DNA from: Plasmodium relictum
Taxonomy: Eukaryota; Apicomplexa; Aconoidasida; Haemosporida; Plasmodiidae
NCBI RefSeq assembly: GCF_900005765.1
Contig: NC_041690.1
Span: 620,001 to 684,000 of the forward strand
DNA: 64,000 nt
Direction: 5' to 3'
In this document: positions 56,279 through 64,000 of the stretch, in pieces
How positions within the stretch are numbered: the first letter of the stretch is position 1
Layout of the letters: each line of letters starts with the position of its first letter
Position numbers and translations under genes: made by a program
The notes under the pieces: generated by a model
What the model saw: only the letters and a program-made list of their open reading frames with translations
What the model was told of the DNA's origin: nothing
Database searches by the model: none

Positions 56279-59200
56279 ATGGAAGATATAATTTGTTTAA
56301 AGTTATTTAAAACTAGAAAAAGGAATAACAAAAACAGAATATATACAATTCTTCCAAATGAAAATAATGATGTTATAGCTTTATTGTACTTTAAAAATAA
56401 TTATGAAGATGAAAAAAGTTTTAAATTATGTTTTAACTTTTTAAATAATTATAGTAATGATTGTTTATTAAATAATAATACAATAAGTTGTTTTTGGGTA
56501 TATAGTAATATAGATATTTTTATAAAAAAGGAAAAAGTAAAACGCCAAATTCCTATTCTGGTTAAAATTAAGAGTTATTAAAATATAATATTTTTAAGTG
56601 TTTATTTCTTTTTTGTATTTTTTTTTTTCTTCTTTATTCCTTTTTATTAGATTTCACAGCAAAATAATCAGTTGAATTTTTATAATTTTATTTATATTAA
56701 TAAAATAAATCCACTTATAGAAAATCATGAGATAAAGTATAAATAAATAAATATATATATGTAATTTAAAATTTTCACTTTAATAAATAAAATATTATAC
56801 ATATATTTATTATTTTTAGAATACAAGACAATGTACTAAATTTTAGTATATGTGAAAAGATACATGAAAATATAGCTGAAAAGAACAAATTATATAATTT
56901 TTATATTAGTATTGATAAATTATTTCATTTTGCCATATCCTTAAATGTAAGAATAACATAAATAAGAAAATTCACAAAAAAATAAAAAAAAAAAAATTTT
57001 TAATTATTTTTTTTTTTTTTAATAAATAGAAAAATTTATCTATTTTAGAATCATTCAACAAAAAATTTGTAAAAATAATATTAAATAAGGAAGAGTAAGC
57101 TACGGATAAAAAAAATGATAAAACTAATATATGTACAATATAGAAAGAAACATGTCTATATAATTTTGTTTTATTTAAATATAATAAAGCTAATATTTAA
57201 TTGCATATATATTCCTTATAGTTCCTTTTTTATTATATTAAATGACATAGTATGTTTAAAATTTGCTACTTACGGACAAAGGTAAAATTATTTACTAAAT
57301 GTATAATACAAATAGATTTATATTATTAATTTACTTATTTAAAAAATTTTAATGAAATATATTCATTTTATTCATTTATTTATTCATTTTTTTTTTTTTT
57401 AATGAATTATAGCTTAAAAATAAAAAATTTATTTGCTTTGCAAAATATTTTGATGAATATTGATAATTATATTTACTTCCAAAAATGTATTAGCAAGTAA
57501 AAATAAAATGACATTAGTAAATGTATAATAAAAATAACTAAAAACATATAATATAATTTAAATAAATTTTTTTTTTGAATCTTATGTAGAAGTAATTTTT
57601 TATTTCTTTTAACGTTAACACCTCAACAATTTTTACTAATCTATAGAGGAGATACTCCTTATTTAGCAATAAATATAAATAAATATTGTAATATTTTTTC
57701 TTTTTTTTTATTTCATTTTTTATTTGAGCGATTATATATATATAAATTATTTGTTTTATGAAATTTTTTTTTTTTTAGTATCTACCTTTTTTGTTGATTT
57801 TGAAGTTAGTCATGATTTATTAATTATAATATTGTTTGATATAAATAATCAGCTATGGTTCCTTAATTTAAATACGTAAAATCAAAGGAAAAATAAAAAT
57901 ATTATAAAATTATATAAATATAAGTCTACTATAAACAAAAAAGTTGACACCGATAAGAATATAATATTGTAAAATAAAAATTTAACTTTTTAAAAATCTC
58001 TGTCTACTTATATTTTTAACAAAATTCTTTGCTTTTCTGCAGATACTGCAATTTAAATTTTACAAGGGAAGAAAATAAAAATAAAATAATATTAGAAAAA
58101 GAAAAAATAAAAAATGTTGTAATACATTCACTAAATGAAAAACAAGAATCATATTATTACTTAGAAACCAAAAGAAATACAAAACATCATATAAAAGAAA
58201 ATGTGGAAAAAGGAGAAAATTTAACTATACAAAAGAATAAGAACAACGTGAAGTTTAACTTTGAATCTTATTTTCCTAATTTTTTTAAATTAAGAGAAAT
58301 AAAAGCATACATAAAAAAAGATTTAAAAAAAGACAAAGATTGCATCATATGCATAAAGAATTACAAAAAATTAGAAAGTTCAAAATATATTTATATAATC
58401 AAAGAAATAAAAAAAAAATTAAAGAAAGAAAACTTTTATCAAATAAGTAACTATGAAAAATTAAATAAAAAAAAATATTCAAATTATAGAAAAAATTATC
58501 ATATTTTATATTTTTACAAAAAAAAAGAGTTATCCGATTATTATATTGATTTTTCATATTACAATAATTATGATTGCAAATACCAAACAAATAAAAGCAT
58601 TAATAATTTATATGATTATAAAAAATATGAAAGTAATGGAAATACATTTAGAGAATTTTATTACAAAAGCTGTGATCATTATTTTAAGGATAAATATAAC
58701 ATACCTCAGAATGATGAAATTTACAAAAATATTGTTAATGAAAGAATAGAAAATGTTGACAAAAATGATTTAAAATTGGTCAAAGTATGTAATGGTAATG
58801 AAAATAATTATAATAACGAGAAAGATTTGATTAAAAAATCAAATGATAAGAAATATTTAAATGATGATTTCTTTTTTATAAATAATAATTACAAAAATTA
58901 TCATTTTTATAATGTAGTAAATAATATAAATAATAACACAAACATTTATGATTTAATAAATTTGAATTTAGACAAATCAGTAAATAACTTGAACAATAAG
59001 CTACCGCAATACATACAATATATTCATGTTTATAAATATTTTTATAATATAAGGAGATTTTTTGTAATAAAAAAATGCAAAGATAATTCCAGAAGCTATT
59101 CTAGATATAAAAATACAAATAGAAATAGTAAAAATTTCCTATTTAACAAAAAATTACAAAGTATAAAGATTTATGTTTGTAATAAATATTTTATGATAGA

Positions 59201-62200
59201 AATTTTTTTATCATGTAAGAATAAATGTTATTTAATCGTTTTGAAAATAGAAGAAAAAATAAAATTTTTATTTATTTTGAAAAATTATAAATACTTTTAC
59301 GTAAATAATAAATCCCATCCCATTTTTAATATTGATAACACTTTGTGTAAATTAATATTTAAAAGTTGTATTAGCACTCTAATAGATATTATTACATATA
59401 ACAAAAAGACAATAGCTGAAAAAATTCTTAAAGTGAATAATTTAAAAAAAAGTTACCTTTATTTTATAATGATCTACAATAGTCTTTTAAATAAAGATAT
59501 ATACCTAATTAAAAAATGTCTAAAAATATTAAAATTTAAAGAAGCTTTATTATTATGTAGAATATTGTTCCATTATATTTTGAATAATTTTAATATGAAA
59601 TTAATTTATTTTTATTTCATTAATTACTTTTCTTTCATCAACCATGTTTTAAACAAACGAGATAAGAAAAAGATACACAAACTTAAGAAAGAAATAAAGA
59701 AAAAAAAAGAATTTATATCAATTTATATGAAAATAACATTAAAAAAAATATTTGACATTGTAGATATTATTGCAAAGAAATATCTTTGTTTTCAAGACAA
59801 TAATGAATCGAAATTCTCATTTAATCAAGAAATATTTAATAAAAATGAAAAGAAGTTAAAGGAAAATGAATCTTTTAATTTATACAGTAACAAAAAAAAG
59901 CCAATAAAAGTACAGATATCAAATATGAGAAAAAAAGAAAGAAAATTTGATCTAATTAATAGTAATATGAACAATAAAAATATGAAAGAAAAGTTAACTC
60001 AAAGCACTTCATTGAAAAAGGAGTGCTTAGTTAAAGACAGCTTTAATCATATTAATGAAAAAAGGGATTTAGATGAAAATAAAATAAATAATAATTCTGG
60101 AAGTATTATAAAAAATAACTTTATTAGTGATTCAAAAGAAAATAAAATCAAGATGAATGAATTGTCAATCAATAATATAAAATCAAATATTTCTGGAAAT
60201 AATAAAAATGTAATAACAAGTATAAATGATAGGAGAATAATTCATAATTATAATAATATAAATAATAAATATTTGAAAATATATGAAATATATTATTTTG
60301 AAAAAAATTGTTTTTGTGATAATTACAATTTATTTTTAAATAAAAAATACAGTATAGAAATTTGCTCAATAACTATACATTTCATTATTTCATTTATAGA
60401 TTATTTTATTAAAAAAAAAAAAAATTCAATAAAAAGAAAGAGTAAAAAATTTAATAAAATATTCATAGAAATGAATAAATATATATATTTTATTAAAATA
60501 TTAATGAATGCCCTACTAAATAATTACTCGAAAAAAGTTAAAAAAAGAACAAAAAGAAATAGAAGTAAGAATGACATTTCGGAGAATGAAAAATATCTTG
60601 TAATTTCAAATAATTGTAAGCGTGAGTTAAACTTTTTTAATTCTATTTATCTAAATGTGTATAATTTCTATGATATTATATTACAAACATTATATATTAA
60701 GACATCTAATGATGACAAAATAAATAAATTTATTCTTAATGTTGATAACAATTTTTATAATAATAATGAAAAAGTTTTAGATAAAAATATAGTTGTCAAG
60801 AATAAAAGAGGAAGTATTTTAAATTATGATTCATTTATAAAAAATAATAATTATAATGAAAAAAAGTTATTAAATAATAAAAATTCTATGAGTGATTGTC
60901 AAAATTTAGATTATATCTTAAAAAATAATGACACTAATGGAACTCCGACAATAAGGAATAAAGAGAATATAAATGAAATAAATGAAAAAAATAATATTAA
61001 TGAAAAAATAGACACAAATAATAATAATTGGAATAAAAATAATATAAGAAATTATGATGATTTTCTTTTTCTATTATGCTATTGTTATATAGTGTTTACT
61101 AGAAAGAAAAAGAGATTTACTTATTTTCCGATTAAGAATATTTTTTATAAAGAAATAGTTAATTCAAATTCTTTAATTAAAGAAGAAAATGATTTCAATA
61201 CTATTGTTTATAATATAGTTAATAATAATGATCTGAGTACAATTATTTACTATATATATTCAAAAAAGTATGAATTTTTTTTTAACTTTATTTTTTTATA
61301 TTTTAATTATTGTGTACTATATAATTTTTTTATAAATAGAAAAAATAAATGTATTAAAAAATTATATCATTATATGTATAAGAATTCTATGATTGATAAT
61401 AACGATAAAATGCATAAAGATAGATATAGAAATGGGAATTGTGAAGATACAGATAAAAAAAAAAAGAATAAGCAAAAAAAATTAGAATGTAATTTATTTT
61501 TTAATAAAATGATGATTTCTATTATAAATAATAATGAAGCTACAAGCATTAAAGAAAAAAAAATATATAATTATAATTACAATTATAATACTTTAGTTAA
61601 TTACTTATTTAATGATAATAAGGAAAATAGGATCATTTACAATAATAACAGTGAAAATAAAAATGTTATTAATAATAGAATGAGTCCAAGTAATAATTAT
61701 AAATTCATCAATACCAGTAGTATGAGAAAAAATAACTATTATAATTTAAATGAGAGAATGAACAATAGTAATAGTAATTACTACAATAAAATTAATAGTT
61801 GTAACAATAAACTTAAATTAAAAAATGTAATTTTTGAAATTTACAAAATGTATGATAATTTAGATAGAAAATTTATAAAATTAGAAAACAAAATAAATAT
61901 AAAAAATATCGATAGTATTTTTAGTTTTCAATTTGATGTGAAAAATCTTTTGAAAAGTAATTTATATAATATTATATTATTAATTTATAAATTAATTATA
62001 AAAAATAAAAATAAAAACAATTCCTATTTTAAAGAGAATATATTTAAACTTTTAATAAAAAATCTTAAAATTCCATTTTCATATATTCATTTGGCACCTT
62101 ACAAAATATTAATAAACTATTATGGGGGTATTATATATAGATTACTATGTAATAATATAAATAATTACTTAAATATATGCATATATATAGTGAAAATATT

Positions 62201-64000
62201 GTGTATTGATGTTTTAAAGTTTTTTAAAATGATTGCATTTAATACGTTAAAAAAATATATTAGAAATAATCTGTTGCTTTTTTTACTTAAAAATAATTAC
62301 AAACTTAATACAAAAGATAAAAGGGCTGTTAAATTGATTGCAATTTTGGAGATTTTTTACAAAAATAGTTCATATAGTAGTGAGCACAATAGTTCTTATA
62401 CAAATTATATTTTGAATAGGAATTACTTTAATTTATATCAGAATGAAACCTTTTTAGATTTATTAAAAAAAAAATTATACTGGAACAAACACATATATGT
62501 ACATGATATGATATATAAGGAGAAAAATATATTAAGTATATTTAATTATTTAAACATTTATAGTGTAGTTTCTGATAGTTTTGAGTTCGTTAATTATTTT
62601 AATCATACCTCCTATGCTTTTGTTGCATTTCTAATTCAGAATTTCTTCTGTTTTTATAAAATTGGTAATAAGGAAAATAATAAAAGAGATAAAAATAAAT
62701 TAAATAGAATTAAAATTAAATCAAAATTAAAAGATATATTTTTAAAGAAGATGAATCCGAAAAGCATAAAAAGAATCAAGCTAGTGATTATGAAAAAATA
62801 TTGTTATTTTAAAATAAAACAGAAAATATTAAGAAATAAAATTAGAATAGTTAAAAAAATTAAAAGGGTAATAGAAAAAATCAATGAAAGTAATAAGGAA
62901 ATATTGCTTTATAATAAATTAACACACCATAGAAGCATAAAAGATGTTTCTTTTTTAAGAGATGACTGTTATTTTAATTTAGATGAATATATAAGAATTC
63001 ATAAACCTAAAATAAATGATATATACATACAAAATATAGAGAAAATGAATAATCAAAGAAATGATACTTTGGGAAAAAAAAAAAGTATGAATAATAATAC
63101 AAAAGAAGTTGAAAGGATACAAAAAAAAGATAAGGAATGTTTAAAAATAATAGAAAAAGAAATTATACAAAAAAATATGAAAAATATAAATAATATAAAA
63201 GACATATATAAAACTAATAACGAATCGAATTTACACAATATAAATTGCGATAAAAAATATTTTAACAAATTTGTTAATTGCTACTTTACAAATAAAAAGA
63301 ATAATAAAAATATAATAACATTAAATATAGCAAAACAGTGGTTAAAATTGAAGGGAGAAGATGTGGATGATATAAGGTTCATTAGTTATAATGAATTTAG
63401 TAGTAATATAGTTAAAGAAAAAAATAAAATAAAAAATAACTTGAATAAAATGTATCTAAAAAAAGATAAGGGATACTATGATATTAATAATTATGATAAT
63501 GAATGCTATTGCTATCTTTGCTGCTCAGGGAAAAAGGAAAAAGAAAAAATAGAAGCAAATAAGAATCAAACGGAAAGTTTTAATATAGACTATAATTATA
63601 GCAATGTAGATACAATAGACGATTTTGTTTTACATAATAATCAAATTATAGAAAATATTTCCGATGCTATATATAAAGATAAACGCAATTCTAATGAGAA
63701 AAATGTTCACACATCCTATATAAAAAATACATTTATTTTTAAAAAGGTAAATAGTAATGAAAAAAATAAAGAAATAAATACTTTACAAAATTCGATAAAT
63801 AAGAGCATTAATACATTACATGAAGACGAGAAAGAAAATAAAGTACCATTTAAAAACATAAAAAGTAAGTATGAAAATACTTGTAATTATCGTTTAATAC
63901 AATGTGAAATTTCTAATAATAAATATTTATGCCATTCTTTATTTATGTTAAAAACAATAAATAAAAGTATCATGGTAAGAATTGTATTAGAAAACAAAGG
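56279..64000 (+). CDS. Very large conserved protein, unknown function (5' part, 9 exons, 3' truncated by window)
   Basis: Not recognised. Exons: 56279-56560, 56651-56736, 56820-56946, 57030-57094, 57222-57281, 57413-57496, 57590-57687, 57779-57875, then one giant exon from 58043 that is still open at 64000. All junctions keep frame (GTTAAA, GTATAA, GTAAGA, GTAAGC, GTAAAA, GTAAAA, GTAATA, GTAAAA donors), giving at least 2285 residues. The N-terminal ~300 residues alternate short hydrophobic strands with turns (ILPNENNDVIALLYF, FLFLLTLTPQQFLLIY, LIIILFDINNQLWFLNL), suggesting a beta-propeller-like domain. The giant exon alternates Asn-rich low complexity with hydrophobic helices (residues ~680-790 and ~1690-1830). 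It contains CYCYLCCSGKKEK, a small Cys cluster, near 63510. No membrane topology or enzyme motif is certain. The start ATG follows an AAT context. Confidence 0.82.

Noticed and set aside
1-64000. CRISPR arrays, insertion sequences, prophage, bacterial operons or ribosome binding sites
   Set aside because: None seen; the spliced genes and composition are those of a eukaryotic parasite nucleus, and the direct repeats are microsatellites or coding low complexity.

Overview
The window is about 85% A+T, with long poly-A/poly-T runs, (AT)n microsatellites, Asn/Lys-rich proteins with low-complexity inserts, and short GTA.../TAG introns. This is a nuclear chromosome of a malaria parasite (Plasmodium or a close haemosporidian). 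From memory, not from a search, the gene order (YME1-like protease, V-ATPase d, UIS2, membrane protein, zinc-finger protein, ..., YL1, EF-hand protein, cyclin, Pol alpha B, RFC) is that of a conserved core block on Plasmodium chromosome 14. The extreme A+T would fit a P. falciparum-like or avian species. The species itself cannot be fixed from the sequence alone.

Layout. 1-1.6 kb: 3' part of an i-AAA (YME1/FtsH) mitochondrial protease, cut by the window edge. 2.7-3.5 kb: a hidden five-exon minus-strand gene for a ~128-residue RIIalpha-plus-degenerate-EF-hand protein that looks like EFCAB10. 5.4-6.6 kb: V-ATPase subunit d. 7.8-11.7 kb: UIS2, the sporozoite metallophosphatase that acts on eIF2alpha-P, with a duplicated start-codon region and TGCATG motifs upstream. 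12.9-21.4 kb: a 2658-residue membrane protein with three small 3' exons. 22.5-23.1 kb: a BUD20/ZNF593-type zinc finger. 23.1-25.9 kb: an unknown two-exon gene. 27-28.2 kb: a three-CCCH zinc finger protein. 28.4-30.6 kb: an unknown, perhaps organellar, helical protein. 31.2-33.2 kb: VPS72/YL1. 34.8-40.1 kb: a fifteen-exon EF-hand polytopic membrane protein. 40.9-41.3 kb: organellar ribosomal protein bS6. 41.8-42.8 kb: a cyclin H-like cyclin. 43.5-43.9 kb: a 74-residue single-TM protein. 44.8-45.2 kb: an interrupted small gene. 45.6-46.5 kb: RNA polymerase III subunit RPC4. 47.2-48.8 kb: DNA polymerase alpha subunit B. 52.5-54.4 kb: a replication factor C small subunit. 56.3-64 kb: the 5' part of a very large unknown gene whose final exon is still open at the window end.

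There is no operon logic: these are independently transcribed eukaryotic genes. Functional themes do recur: DNA replication (POLA2, RFC), transcription and chromatin (RPC4, cyclin H partner of the CDK7-like kinase, YL1), ribosome biogenesis and organellar translation (BUD20-like, bS6), proton pumping (V-ATPase d) and stage-specific translational control (UIS2). Intergenic regions are mostly homopolymer and AT repeat. Reading them for splice-compatible frames showed one convincing unlisted gene (EFCAB10-like), extra C-terminal exons, and several weaker small candidates. Exon boundaries were assigned by eye from GT/AG sites and frame continuity and need transcript data for proof.
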